Origin: Micromonospora phaseoli
GTDB lineage: Bacteria; Actinomycetota; Actinomycetes; Mycobacteriales; Micromonosporaceae
Direction of reading: 5' to 3'
DNA: 64,000 nt
Assembly: GCF_900109115.1 (NCBI RefSeq)
Contig: NZ_FNYV01000004.1
Span: 527,824 to 591,823 of the forward strand
Position 1 is the first letter of the stretch. Each line of letters opens with the position of its first letter. Position numbers and translations under genes: made by a program. Below are positions 34,773-45,774 of the stretch, piece by piece. The notes beneath the pieces were generated by a model. That model ran no database searches, was not told the origin of the DNA, and saw nothing but the letters and a program-made list of their open reading frames with translations.

Positions 34773-35794
34773 CGGAGGTCCTCCCGCAGGTCGAGCAGCA
34801 CCTTCATCACACCGCCGCCCGCCAACGCGTCGAACGCGGCGGCCACCGCCTCCACCGGCTCGACCCGGGAGATGAGCTGTCGCGCCGGGATAACGCCGGA
34901 GGCGACCAGCCGGATCGCCTCCGCCATGTCGTCGCGCTGGTACAGGCGAGCACCGAGCAGCTCCAGTTCACGCCAGAAGAACCGGTGCAGGTTGACCTCC
35001 CGAGGCTGGGGGTGGATCGCCACCAACACCAGCCGGCCGCGGGTGGTGAGCACGTCGACCGCCGTCGCGACTCCGGCGGCGGAGCCGGAGACCTCGAAGG
35101 CGACGTCGGCGCCCGCGCCGGCGGTGCGGTCGTCGACCAGCGCCACGACGTCGGTCTTACCCGGGTCGACGGCCTCGATTCCGATCTCCCCCGCCAACGC
35201 GCGCCGGAACGCGTCCGGCTCGACGAGGAGTACCCGCGCACCCCGGCCCTGGGCGACCACGGCGATGAGCACTCCGACCGGCCCGCCGCCGACCACGACC
35301 ACCTGCTCGTCGGCGGTCACGTTTGCCCGTCGCACGTCGTGCACCGCCACGGCGACCGGCTCGACGAGCGCCGCGTGGTCGAGCGGCAACCCCGCGGGCA
35401 GCGGCAGGACCAGCTCCGCCGGCACGTTCCAGAGGGACTGCATGGCGCCGGGCGAGTCGATGCCGAGGAAGTTCATGGCGTGGCAGATGTGGGAGTTGCC
35501 GTTCCGGCAGGCCGCGCACCGCCCGCACGCCCGGGTCGGCATCACGGTGACGGCCTGGCCGACGGACCAGCCGGTGGCGCCCTCGCCGACGGCGGCGATC
35601 CGCCCGGACATCTCGTGCCCGATGATCGCGGCGGCGCCGACCCGGGCGTCCATGTCGCCATGGTAGATGTGCAGGTCGGTACCGCAGATCCCGGTGTAGG
35701 CGACCGCGATCCGCAGCTCGCCGTGACCCGGTGGTTGCGGATCACGTTCCTCGATCCCGAGGTGCCGCGCACCCCGGTAGACCACTGCCTTCAT
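34769..35794 (-). CDS. Zinc-dependent alcohol/sugar dehydrogenase (MDR family)
   Basis: 341 residues. The catalytic-zinc ligands are in GICGTDLHIYHGD (Cys) and GHEMSG (His-Glu), and the structural zinc site is CGRCAACRNGNSHIC. The NAD-binding motif is VVVVGGGPVGVLIAVVAQ (residues about 165-182). It resembles threonine/sorbitol/L-iditol-type dehydrogenases. It lies between the dehydratase-like gene and the SDR gene, 67 bases after the former. Its step in the pathway is not obvious: oxidation of the sugar, of a keto-deoxy acid or of lactaldehyde are all possible. Confidence 0.88.
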   Translation of the reverse strand: MKAVVYRGARHLGIEERDPQPPGHGELRIAVAYTGICGTDLHIYHGDMDARVGAAAIIGHEMSGRIAAVGEGATGWSVGQAVTVMPTRACGRCAACRNGNSHICHAMNFLGIDSPGAMQSLWNVPAELVLPLPAGLPLDHAALVEPVAVAVHDVRRANVTADEQVVVVGGGPVGVLIAVVAQGRGARVLLVEPDAFRRALAGEIGIEAVDPGKTDVVALVDDRTAGAGADVAFEVSGSAAGVATAVDVLTTRGRLVLVAIHPQPREVNLHRFFWRELELLGARLYQRDDMAEAIRLVASGVIPARQLISRVEPVEAVAAAFDALAGGGVMKVLLDLREDLR

Positions 35795-35861
35795 CGATCC
35801 TCCGTCTCGACGGTCGGTACGCCGGTCCTACCCACCGGGTGTGACCGTGGTACGTCCCCGT

Positions 35862-37082
35862 TCAGTGGCCCGCGGTGGGCGACACCTCGTTGTGGGAGTT
35901 CAGCCGCGCGACGGGGAGTTGCCGCGCGGGGTCGACGCCGACCTCGGCCAGCAGCCGCCGCCCGGCCCGCTCCGGCCGGACGTTGGGGCTCTCGGACGAA
36001 TGCGCCGCCGATCGCCGGATGGCCGACCGGATGCGGTCCTCGTCGACCCGGACGCCCAGCCCGGGCGAATCGCCGAGGATGAACGCACCGTCCTCGACAT
36101 GCAGGTCGACGGAGAGGCCGACCGGTGGATGCAGGTCCTGCAACTCGCTGGTCAGGTGGTTCGGCACCGAGGTCGCGGCATGCAGCAGGCCGACCGGGCT
36201 GTTGCCGATCGGGCTCACCGGCAGGTCGTGGGCGTGCGCCAGGGCTGATGCCCGCAGGAAGTGGGTGACTCCCCAGACGGCCGCCATCTGGACGATGTCG
36301 ACCGCGCCGGCGGCGATCAGCGGACGATACTGTTCGAGCCCCGTCAGGTTCTCCCCGGTGGCCACCGAAGCGCGGACCCCTCGGCCGACCGCCGCGAGGC
36401 CCTCGGCGTCCCAGCGCCGGACGGGCTCCTCGATCCAGATGAGGTCCAGGGTGCGTTCGATCTCGCAGACGTGCCGGACGGCCTGCTTGCGGGTCCAGAC
36501 CTCGTTCACGTCGAGCATCAGACCGGGCCGCAGTCCGTGCCCGGCCTCGGTCAGCAGCTCCCTGACCAGGCCGAGGCGGCGTCGGTCGTGCTCGATGTCC
36601 AGGCCGCCCTTGAGCTTGGCCGCCCGTAGGCCGTGCCGGGCATAGACCTCGTACGTCGAGACGAGTTCGTCGTCGCTCAGCCCGATGTCGAGGCCGGAGG
36701 CGTACGCGGGAACCCGCCGGTCGCGCCCGCCCAGCAGCCGCCACAGCGGCTCGCCGGCGGCCTGCGCCTTGATGTCCCACAGCGCGGTGTCGAGGGCGCC
36801 GATGGTGCCGAACACCGGACCGGCGTGGCCCGCCTTGAACGTGTGCCGCAGCATGCGGTCGTAGAGGGTGGTCACGGCGCGGGGGTCCTCACCGTCGATG
36901 GCCGCGAAGATCCGCTCGATCTCGACGTACGGCCCGAGACCAACCCCCGAGATGCCCTCGTCGGTCTCGACGATGACGATCGACACCGGGACCACCCCGT
37001 CGGCGTAGACGCCGTTGGCGTCGCCGACCGGCCGTCCCCATTCCTGGACGGTGGTCAGTGTCCGATATCCGGTGATCCGCAT
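35862..37082 (-). CDS. Enolase-superfamily sugar-acid dehydratase-like protein
   Basis: 406 residues. N-terminal capping domain (MRITGYRTLTTVQEWG...) and a modified TIM barrel. The KxK motif is AAKLKGG, metal ligands are in LMLDVNE, IWIEEP and ATGENL, as in the mandelate racemase/muconate lactonising branch. The place where acid-sugar dehydratases usually have the catalytic His (APH...) reads VSPIGNSPVG, so the usual base is missing or moved. By position it should dehydrate the aldonate (L-fuconate-like). It starts 1 base after the permease stop. Confidence 0.83.
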   Translation of the reverse strand: MRITGYRTLTTVQEWGRPVGDANGVYADGVVPVSIVIVETDEGISGVGLGPYVEIERIFAAIDGEDPRAVTTLYDRMLRHTFKAGHAGPVFGTIGALDTALWDIKAQAAGEPLWRLLGGRDRRVPAYASGLDIGLSDDELVSTYEVYARHGLRAAKLKGGLDIEHDRRRLGLVRELLTEAGHGLRPGLMLDVNEVWTRKQAVRHVCEIERTLDLIWIEEPVRRWDAEGLAAVGRGVRASVATGENLTGLEQYRPLIAAGAVDIVQMAAVWGVTHFLRASALAHAHDLPVSPIGNSPVGLLHAATSVPNHLTSELQDLHPPVGLSVDLHVEDGAFILGDSPGLGVRVDEDRIRSAIRRSAAHSSESPNVRPERAGRRLLAEVGVDPARQLPVARLNSHNEVSPTAGH

Positions 37083-37083
37083 G

Positions 37084-37911
37084 TCAGCCCTTCGTGGAAC
37101 CGGCGGCGACGCCGTCGGCGATCTGGCGCTGGAGAAAGAGGTAGACCACCAGGACGGGTATCGCGGCGATCAGCACTCCTGAGGCGAAGGTGGGGATGTC
37201 GTCCGAGTACTGCCCCCGCAGCGAGGTCACGCCGACCATGAGCGTCCGATGGTCGGCCGAGGGCATCATCACCAGCGACATGAGGACGTCGTTCCAGCAG
37301 AACAGGGCGTTGAGGATGCCGACCGACAGCAGCGCCGGAGTGCCCAGGGGCAGCATGATCCGGCGGTACACGCCGTACACACTGTTGCCGTCGATCCTGG
37401 CCGCGTCGACGATCTCCGACGGAATGGTCTTGTAGTAGCTCGTCATCAGGAAAACGGTGAAGGGCAGGAACTGCGCCACGTAGACGAGGATCAACCCGGG
37501 ATAGGTGTCGATGAGTCCACTGTCGGCCATGGTCCGGGCGAGTGGCACCATGATCACCTGGAACGGGACGAACAACCCCGCCAGGCACGCCAGGAAGAGC
37601 GCCGACGAGCCACGGAACCGCAGCTGACTCAGGGCGAAGCCGGCCATCGACCCGAACAGCAGCAGCAGTGCCACCGAGCACGTCACCACGAGCACCGAGT
37701 TGACGAAGTAGCGACCCATGCCGACGCTGTTCCACGCCGTGCTGATGTTCTCGAAGCGGAGGGCGTCGGTGAGGGAGAACCGGTCGAGGATGTAGTCGCG
37801 CCGCGTCTTCATCGCGACATTGACGGTGAACAGCAGGGGGTAGATCGTCGCCAGCGCGAGCAGCGACATCGGGATGGCGACCACCCACCGGCCCAGCGGA
37901 ACGCGAGACAT
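37084..37911 (-). CDS. CUT1 ABC importer permease, MalG type
   Basis: 275 residues, six membrane segments; first helix VVAIPMSLLALATIYPLLF. The EAA-type loop is EIVDAARIDGNSVYGVYRRIMLPLGTP (about 183-209), in which the usual EAA reads VDAA. It overlaps the MalF-type gene by one base (TGATG), so translation is coupled. Second membrane component of the GntR-controlled importer. Confidence 0.91.
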   Translation of the reverse strand: MSRVPLGRWVVAIPMSLLALATIYPLLFTVNVAMKTRRDYILDRFSLTDALRFENISTAWNSVGMGRYFVNSVLVVTCSVALLLLFGSMAGFALSQLRFRGSSALFLACLAGLFVPFQVIMVPLARTMADSGLIDTYPGLILVYVAQFLPFTVFLMTSYYKTIPSEIVDAARIDGNSVYGVYRRIMLPLGTPALLSVGILNALFCWNDVLMSLVMMPSADHRTLMVGVTSLRGQYSDDIPTFASGVLIAAIPVLVVYLFLQRQIADGVAAGSTKG

Positions 37912-38891
37912 CAGGCCTCCTTCCCCGCGCGCCTGAGCAGGTTGATCTGCAGCAGCCCCACGACGAGCATGATCACGAAAAGGACGGTCGACGCGGCCGA
38001 CGCGAGGGCCGGCCGGTTCATCTGTCCCTGCTGGATCCAGATGTAGTACTCCGGCAGGTAGGTAGACCCCTCCGGGCCGCCGCTGGTCATGACGAAGAGC
38101 AGACCGAACATGGAGGTCAACATGCCGATCATGGTGGTCACGAAGACGAACTGGATGGTGCGGGTCAGGCTGGGGATGATCACGTGCCAGATGACCTGGG
38201 GCAGTGACGCACCGTCCACCCGGGCGGCATCCAGCAACGCGGAGTCCAGGGTGGCGAACCCGGCGAGGAAGACCACCAGGGCCATCCCGAAGGTGGCCCA
38301 GATGTGCACGCCGACCACGATGAACATCGCCAGGTCCGGGTCGCCGAGCCAGTCCACCGGACTGACGCCGACCGACCCGAGCACGGCGTTGAGAGGGCCG
38401 TCGAAGGCGAGCAGCAGATTGAAGATCGCACCGACGATGACCGGGGAGAGCACTGCCGGGAAGAAGTAGACGCCGCGGTACAGCCGGTGGCCGGGCACCC
38501 GGAGGTAGATGAACGTCGCGAGCAGACCGGGGATCGCCACCGCCACCGGAAGCAGCAACACCAGCAGACCGACGTTGCCCAGCGCGGTCCGGAACAGCGG
38601 ATCCTCGAACAGCTCCCGGTAGTTGTCGAGACCCACCGCCATTCCGTTGCGCGCACCGTCGCCGGTGAAGGAGAAGTTCACGCCGAGCAGCAGCGGATAG
38701 AGCCGCAGCACCACGATGATCAGGACGGCCGGAGCGACCAGGACGAGAGGGGCCAGGCGCTCGGACCAGACGCCGCCACCGGTACGCCGGGACCGGGCAC
38801 CGCCACGGCGGACGGACGATCTGGCTACCGCCCCGTCGGTCCGTCCGGCCTGAGCCGGACGGACCGACGGCTGTACGTTTCCGATCGGCAC
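37911..38891 (-). CDS. CUT1 ABC importer permease, MalF type
   Basis: 326 residues with a basic N-terminal tail of about 45 residues before the first helix (LAPLVLVAPAVLIIVVLRLYPLLLG). The ATPase-contact loop is SALLDAARVDGASLPQVIWHVIIPSLT. It starts 4 bases after the binding-protein stop. It forms the importer channel with the MalG-type permease; no ATPase gene is in the operon. Confidence 0.91.
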   Translation of the reverse strand: MPIGNVQPSVRPAQAGRTDGAVARSSVRRGGARSRRTGGGVWSERLAPLVLVAPAVLIIVVLRLYPLLLGVNFSFTGDGARNGMAVGLDNYRELFEDPLFRTALGNVGLLVLLLPVAVAIPGLLATFIYLRVPGHRLYRGVYFFPAVLSPVIVGAIFNLLLAFDGPLNAVLGSVGVSPVDWLGDPDLAMFIVVGVHIWATFGMALVVFLAGFATLDSALLDAARVDGASLPQVIWHVIIPSLTRTIQFVFVTTMIGMLTSMFGLLFVMTSGGPEGSTYLPEYYIWIQQGQMNRPALASAASTVLFVIMLVVGLLQINLLRRAGKEA

Positions 38892-38895
38892 GCGC

Positions 38896-40161
38896 TCAGC
38901 CCGCCTGGTCCGAGGCGGCCAACTGCTTCACCACCTCGTCGACGGTGACCGAACCACCGAGCAGTTGCTGGGAGAGCCGCCCCATCAGGTCCAGGGTCTT
39001 CGAGGAGAGCGCCACGTGCAGGGCGGGCTTGCCGCCCTTGATCTCGGAGACGATCGTGGCGACGGCCGGGCCACCCTGCGACACGTCGATCGTGGTGTCG
39101 GCGGCGATCGCACCCGCCTCGGCGTAGAAGGCCTTCAGCGCGTCGGTCGAGGTCAGGGAGCGCACCAGGTCGGCGGCCACCTTCGGGTCCTTCGTCCACC
39201 TGGCCACCCCGTAGCCGATGCCGCCGTCGTAGGGCAGGCTCGGGGTGGTCCCCGCGGTGACGACCGGAGCGTCCATGACGCCGAGCTTGTCGGCGGTCAG
39301 GAACTCGTTGAAGTCCTTCCAGTGCCCCACGTCCGACATCAGCCCGATGACGTGGGCGGCCTTACCGGACTGGAAGAGCGCGAAGGAGTCGTTGAACATC
39401 GCGGTCGAGTTGGCCCCGTCGTTGTTGAGACCGGCCTCGCCGGCCTCCTGCCAGAGCTGGAAGACACGCTTGACGTTGGGCGAACTCCAGTCTCGCTTCC
39501 CGGCGATCCAGTCGTCGTACTCCTGGGCGGTGAGGACGCCCGACGCCAGGCTCGAGAGCCAGAACTGGATGCCGACGCCCTCCTTGTTGCCGAGGGCGAA
39601 GCACTTGGCGCCGGCCCGGGCGATGGCGGCGCAGTCGGCGACGAACTCGCTCCACGTCGTGGCCGGGCTCGCCGGGTCCAGCCCAGCGCTCTCGTAGAGC
39701 GCCTTGTTGTAGTAGATGGGATGGCCCTGCAAGGTCACCGGGCCGGCGTAGATCCGGCCGTCCTTGGTGAACGCGTCCCAGCCGGCGAGCCGCTGCTTGT
39801 CCTCGGCGAGGTACTCGTCCAGTGGCGCCAGCGCGTCCACCCGGTCGCGGATCTGACCGCCGCCGTTGAACAGGATGACGTCCGGGCCCTTGCCGGACTG
39901 GATCGCCGCGCCGAGCAGCGTGTAGTACTGGTCGAACGGCTGTGCCACGAACTCGACCGTGACGTCGGGGTGCTTCTTCGCGAAGTCGGCCTTCGCCCTG
40001 TCGATGTACGGTGCCGCGGAAGCCTCACCGGACTTCCAGTCCCACACCACCAGCTTGCCCTCCGAGCCGCCCGAGGAGGAGCCGGGACCAGTGGCACTTC
40101 CACAGCCGGCCATTGCCAGTCCCACAACGAGGGCGGCAGACCATATCGCTCGCTTCTTCAT
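38896..40161 (-). CDS. CUT1 ABC importer, sugar-binding lipoprotein
   Basis: 421 residues; lipobox GLAMAGC (Cys about 20) followed by a Gly/Ser-rich linker. Family 1 solute-binding protein: KLVVWDWKSGEASAAPYIDRAKADFAKKHPDVTVEFV, GKGPDVILFNGGG, DGRIYAGPVTLQGHPIYYNKALYESAGLDP. GAAGGTGA precedes the ATG. First gene of a leftward run of eight genes ending at 32153 (binding protein, two permeases, five enzymes), with the GntR-type operator in its promoter. Confidence 0.92.
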   Translation of the reverse strand: MKKRAIWSAALVVGLAMAGCGSATGPGSSSGGSEGKLVVWDWKSGEASAAPYIDRAKADFAKKHPDVTVEFVAQPFDQYYTLLGAAIQSGKGPDVILFNGGGQIRDRVDALAPLDEYLAEDKQRLAGWDAFTKDGRIYAGPVTLQGHPIYYNKALYESAGLDPASPATTWSEFVADCAAIARAGAKCFALGNKEGVGIQFWLSSLASGVLTAQEYDDWIAGKRDWSSPNVKRVFQLWQEAGEAGLNNDGANSTAMFNDSFALFQSGKAAHVIGLMSDVGHWKDFNEFLTADKLGVMDAPVVTAGTTPSLPYDGGIGYGVARWTKDPKVAADLVRSLTSTDALKAFYAEAGAIAADTTIDVSQGGPAVATIVSEIKGGKPALHVALSSKTLDLMGRLSQQLLGGSVTVDEVVKQLAASDQAG

Positions 40162-40224
40162 CGTTGTTCACCTTCGAGAGGGGAGGGTGGCCGACGGACC
40201 GGCCGCCAGGCCATCGATAATCGG

Positions 40225-40253
40225 AACGTAACTCGTATGACGTATAACGTCAA
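40225..40253 (-). promoter_or_regulatory. Promoter of the deoxyhexose operon with embedded operator
   Basis: On the minus strand: -35 TTGACG (40248-40253), a 17-base spacer and -10 TACGTT (40225-40230). The operator TGACGTATAACGTCA (40238-40252), with perfect 6-base arms around ATA, covers most of the -35 and half of the spacer. It lies 60 bases before the start of the divergent FCD/GntR gene, so it probably serves autoregulation as well. The same layout recurs at 42785-42813. Confidence 0.72.
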
Positions 40254-40312
40254 TACTCGGTCGTAGACTGGCCCACGGACGTCGTGCCGCGGCGAGCCAC
40301 TCGGAGGGGGAC

Positions 40313-41083
40313 ATGACGCCATCGCAGGAGAAGGCCCTGAGCGCCTTGGCCACCCCGGCCTGGACGCGACGACCGACCAACCTCGCCCGAGCCGTCACCG
40401 CCGAGCTGGTGGAACGAATCGTCCGCGGGCTGCACCCCTCCGGGACGCCGCTACCGCCCGAGCCGATCCTCTGCGAGACCTTCGCCGTGAGCCGGACCGT
40501 GGTCCGCGAAGCGGTGAAGATCCTTCAGGAGAAGGGGCTGGTGCAGGTCCGCCAAGGTGCCGGCACCATGGTCACCCCGGAATCGATGTGGGACATGCTG
40601 GACGAACTCGTCCTCGCCGCCACCATCGCCCAGGACGACAGCCTCGCGATCCTCGATGACCTCGTCGTCACCCGGCGGCTGCTGGAGTCCGACATGGCGA
40701 ACGTCGCCGCCCGCCTCGCCGACCAGGAGACCATCGACGGGCTACGGGCCCAGGTGGACCGGATGGACGAGCTCGTCGACGACCACATCACCTACCACGA
40801 GCACGACCGGGCCTACCACGACACCATCATGCAGACCTCCGGGAACCGCATCGCTCGCGGCGTCGTGCGGGCGCTGGAGAGTCAGGTCGTCAACACCGCC
40901 CGCTACATGGGCCGGACCGAACGCTCCCTGTGCGTGGCGTCCAACCGCGGACACCGACGCATCTACGAGCGCATCGCCGCCCACGACCCGGACGGCGCCG
41001 CCGAGGCGATGTTCACCCACATCACCGAGGCATGGCTGGTCCGGCGCAGCGGCTCGGGCAAGCCGGTTCGACTGAAGCGCTGA
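40313..41083 (+). CDS. GntR-family regulator, FadR/FCD subfamily
   Basis: 256 residues. N-terminal winged helix-turn-helix at about 25-85 (LVERIVRGLHPSGTPLPPEPILCETFAVSRTVVREAVKILQEKGLVQVRQGAGTMV). The all-helical FCD sensor domain follows at about 100-240; its likely metal-binding residues include Asp/His in DDHITYHEHDRAYHDTIM and His in SNRGHRRIYERI. It diverges from the CUT1/enzyme operon, and near-identical operators lie in that promoter and in the promoter of the RICIN-esterase. It probably releases DNA on binding a sugar acid or pathway intermediate. Confidence 0.92.
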   Translation: MTPSQEKALSALATPAWTRRPTNLARAVTAELVERIVRGLHPSGTPLPPEPILCETFAVSRTVVREAVKILQEKGLVQVRQGAGTMVTPESMWDMLDELVLAATIAQDDSLAILDDLVVTRRLLESDMANVAARLADQETIDGLRAQVDRMDELVDDHITYHEHDRAYHDTIMQTSGNRIARGVVRALESQVVNTARYMGRTERSLCVASNRGHRRIYERIAAHDPDGAAEAMFTHITEAWLVRRSGSGKPVRLKR

Positions 41084-41094
41084 CGTACGCGACC

Positions 41095-41127
41095 GGCAGT
41101 GCCCACTGCCGGGAAGTGGGCACTGCC
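41095..41127. terminator. Hairpin terminator between convergent genes
   Basis: A perfect 13-bp stem, GGCAGTGCCCACT / AGTGGGCACTGCC, with a 7-base loop, 12 bases after the GntR stop and 37 before the convergent esterase stop. Confidence 0.72.
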
Positions 41128-41163
41128 GCCTGACCCGGGCGTCGGCCACGCCACCGCCCGAGG

Positions 41164-42552
41164 TCACGAGAACTGCGCGAAGAACCTCCAGATCTCACCC
41201 TTGGTCCAGGTCGTGATGCCGCTCTCGGCATATGTCCCGTCGACCGGGCCGGGCATGTGACCGTTGTCGAACGCGGCCCACTGCACCGGGTAGCCCGCCC
41301 GGCACCCCGAGTAGGCGGTGGTGATGTGGGTACGGCTGCCCGACCCCGGCTCAGGCGGGCTCTGGGCGGCGCATCCGTTGTTCCGGACGAACGTGTCGCG
41401 CAGCGAGCGCCCCTGGGAGATGCTGAGGACGTTGTCCGAGATGCCGTGCAGCCCGAAGTACGCGATGGGCTGCCTACCGCCGCTGCACCCACTGATCTGC
41501 GCGCCGGCGATGACCGCGACGGCCCGGAAGACATCGGCCCGCGCGCAGGCGAGGGCGTAGCTCATGCCGCCGCCCCAACTGAAGCCGAGCGCGAACCGCT
41601 GCCTCGGATTGACGCAGAGGTCACTCTCGATCCGCCGGATCATGTCGTCGACGAAGGTGACGTCCTCACCGCCGGCATTGCCCCAGCCGTTGCCGAGCCC
41701 CTGTGGCGCGACGAGGATCGCGCTGTTGTTGGACTGCTCCTGCTGCCCGTAGTAGGACCACGCGGTCCCACTGGTGCCACCGTTGGAGATCTCCTGCATG
41801 GTGCCGCCCCGCCAGTGGAACGCGAAGATCAGCCGGTAGGGATTGTTGTTGTTGTAGTTGGTTGGCACCCGCAGGATGAAGGAACGGCTCTTGCCGTTGC
41901 TCGAGATCGTGTGCGTACCACTGGACAGCGTCGGCGCCTTGCCGCATCCGCTCCCGCCCGTCGGCGGCGGGTTGCTGCCGCCGTCCGCGCGGACGAGCTG
42001 CCACTGCTGGTTGGCGCCGTTCCAGTCGGCGTACTGCACGATGTTCCCGCCGTCAGCCGTGGAGGCACCCTGCACCTCCACCACCTTGCCGCTGTGCCGG
42101 CTGATCAGCCGGACGTGGCCGCCGTCCGAGTCGGCGAGCCGGAACTGCTGGTTCGTCGAGTTGAAGTCGGACCACTGCACGATCGCGCCGCCGTCGGCGG
42201 TCGACCAGTTGTGCACGTCGAGCACCTTGCCCGAGTGGCGGGACTTCAGCCGGTAGTAGCCGCCTCCCGAGTCCACGAACTGCCACTGCTGGTTGGTGCC
42301 GTTGTTCCGCGTCCACTGGCTGATCCGAGCGCCGTCGTTGGTGGCCGCGGCGTACAGGTCCAACGCCTTGCCGCTGTTCCGGTTGACCAGGACGTACCAG
42401 GCGTTGGTGTCCACGGTGGCCGCCGCCGCGGGTGCCGCCTGCACCGCGACGAGCGCGCCGGCCGCCATGACCGCGGCCGCCGCCGCGGCCAACCCGGACC
42501 GCCAGCGATGTCTCCTTGGGGAGGCGGGACGAGCCTCACCGATGGCCTTCAT
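41164..42552 (-). CDS. Secreted RICIN-linked esterase (PHB depolymerase/feruloyl esterase-like)
   Basis: 462 residues. A long Tat/Sec-like signal peptide (basic HRWRSGLAAAAAAVMAAGALV, cut near APAAA, about 44). RICIN domain at about 48-187, here N-terminal to the enzyme: ARISQWTRNNGTNQQWQF, IVQWSDFNSTNQQFRL, IVQYADWNGANQQWQL. The alpha/beta-hydrolase (about 198-462) has FAFHWRGGTMQ, the nucleophile motif ALGFSWGGGMSYA and late His in FDNGHMPG, as in LpqC-like polyhydroxybutyrate depolymerases and CE1 acetylxylan/feruloyl esterases. Its promoter carries the GntR-type operator, so it probably removes acyl groups from a plant or algal polysaccharide whose sugar the operon consumes. Confidence 0.88.
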   Translation of the reverse strand: MKAIGEARPASPRRHRWRSGLAAAAAAVMAAGALVAVQAAPAAAATVDTNAWYVLVNRNSGKALDLYAAATNDGARISQWTRNNGTNQQWQFVDSGGGYYRLKSRHSGKVLDVHNWSTADGGAIVQWSDFNSTNQQFRLADSDGGHVRLISRHSGKVVEVQGASTADGGNIVQYADWNGANQQWQLVRADGGSNPPPTGGSGCGKAPTLSSGTHTISSNGKSRSFILRVPTNYNNNNPYRLIFAFHWRGGTMQEISNGGTSGTAWSYYGQQEQSNNSAILVAPQGLGNGWGNAGGEDVTFVDDMIRRIESDLCVNPRQRFALGFSWGGGMSYALACARADVFRAVAVIAGAQISGCSGGRQPIAYFGLHGISDNVLSISQGRSLRDTFVRNNGCAAQSPPEPGSGSRTHITTAYSGCRAGYPVQWAAFDNGHMPGPVDGTYAESGITTWTKGEIWRFFAQFS

Positions 42553-42784
42553 GGTGCACTCCTTCGATCGGGGTCACCCACGAGCAGCACGCAGACGGGT
42601 GCCCTGGCGTGTGTGCCGGCGTCGGTGGTGGTGGCGTCAGCACGTGAGGTGTTGTGCGGGCGAGTTCCGGCCGGCGGTGCGCTGCCGCCGGCCATGCGAA
42701 CGCACTGTCGCGATCGGCACGGGCCCGCGCAGATCGCGGCGGTGCATCGTCAGGCTCCCGGCAGCCACGTGACCCGCGAGTCAA

Positions 42785-42813
42785 AAGTTAGCGCTCACAA
42801 CGTCATACGTCAA
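42785..42813 (-). promoter_or_regulatory. Promoter of the RICIN-esterase gene with GntR-type operator
   Basis: On the minus strand: -35 TTGACG (42808-42813), a 17-base spacer and -10 TAACTT (42785-42790). The operator TGACGTATGACGTT (42799-42812) differs from the one at 40238 by two bases in 14 and sits against the -35 and spacer as there. This links the esterase to the GntR regulon. Confidence 0.68.
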
Positions 42814-42975
42814 ACGACTGGTATCGATCCGACCTGCTGGCTCGCCAGGCCCGCATGAGTGCGCGCGAACTGATCCGCCACCTCGGTGCGGTCCTCGCAC
42901 CACCCCGCCGAGGTGTTTGTCGACGTAGCGGATCGGCCGGCGGCTTCAGGTCGATGTCGGCAGGTCGGGGCAGCG

Positions 42976-43013
42976 TCGAGCCCCGGTCGATCGGTGGATC
43001 GGCCGGGGCTCGA
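42976..43013. terminator. katG terminator hairpin
   Basis: Arms TCGAGCCCCGGTCGATC and GATCGGCCGGGGCTCGA pair over 17 positions with one mismatch around a GGTG loop, 16 bases after the katG stop in the direction of transcription. Confidence 0.72.
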
Positions 43014-43028
43014 TGATCGGAGCGGCTG

Positions 43029-45329
<2,301 letters not shown>

Positions 45330-45758
45330 TCATTGGGTGGTGCGTCCGGTCGCGCAGTCGGGGCAGGTGCCCCAGTAGACGACCTCCGCCTCGTCGACCA
45401 CGAAACCGTGGTCATCCGAGGCGGTGAGACAGGGAGCGTGGCCGACAGGGCAGTCGACATCGGCGACCGCGCCACAGGAGCGGCACACGACGTGGTGGTG
45501 GTTGTCGCCCACCCGGGACTCGTACCGGGCGGTCGCTCCGGCAGGCTGGATGCGCCGCACCAGACCAGCGTCGCGCAGTGCCCGCAGCACATCGTAGATC
45601 GCCTGGTGGGAGACCGTGGGATGATCGGCGCGCACCAGCTTGATCACCGTGTCGGTGTCGATGTGCGGGTGGTCGCGCAGCGCGGCCAGCACCGCCAACC
45701 GGGGCCGGGTCACGCGCAATGAGACCGCCCGCAACTGAGCCTCGAAGTCGGACGTCAC
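45330..45758 (-). CDS. furA: Fur-family repressor FurA of the furA-katG operon
   Basis: 142 residues from GTG 45758; the frame is open to 45977, but the added residues read through the promoter. Winged helix part VTRPRLAVLAALRDHPHIDTDTVIKLVRADHPTVSHQAIYDVLRALRDAGLV. Metal-binding features include HHHVVCRSCGAVADVDC and the C-terminal CPDC. FurA proteins act as peroxide sensors that repress their own operon. The FurA-type box at 45775-45798 directly precedes the start. Confidence 0.93.
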   Translation of the reverse strand: MTSDFEAQLRAVSLRVTRPRLAVLAALRDHPHIDTDTVIKLVRADHPTVSHQAIYDVLRALRDAGLVRRIQPAGATARYESRVGDNHHHVVCRSCGAVADVDCPVGHAPCLTASDDHGFVVDEAEVVYWGTCPDCATGRTTQ

Positions 45759-45774
45759 GGCGCCGACGATAGCC

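Larger units (their letters stand above)
42553..43028. other. Intergenic region upstream of the RICIN-esterase
   Basis: 476 bases between the esterase start and the katG stop, both on the minus strand. It holds the esterase promoter/operator (42785-42813) and the katG terminator (42976-43013). The segment 42553-42784 would be an untranslated leader of about 220 bases; I see no riboswitch or small gene in it. Confidence 0.55.

Noticed and set aside
42553..42784. Possible riboswitch in the long esterase leader
   Set aside because: I could not recognise conserved core elements of any known riboswitch; the length alone is not evidence.
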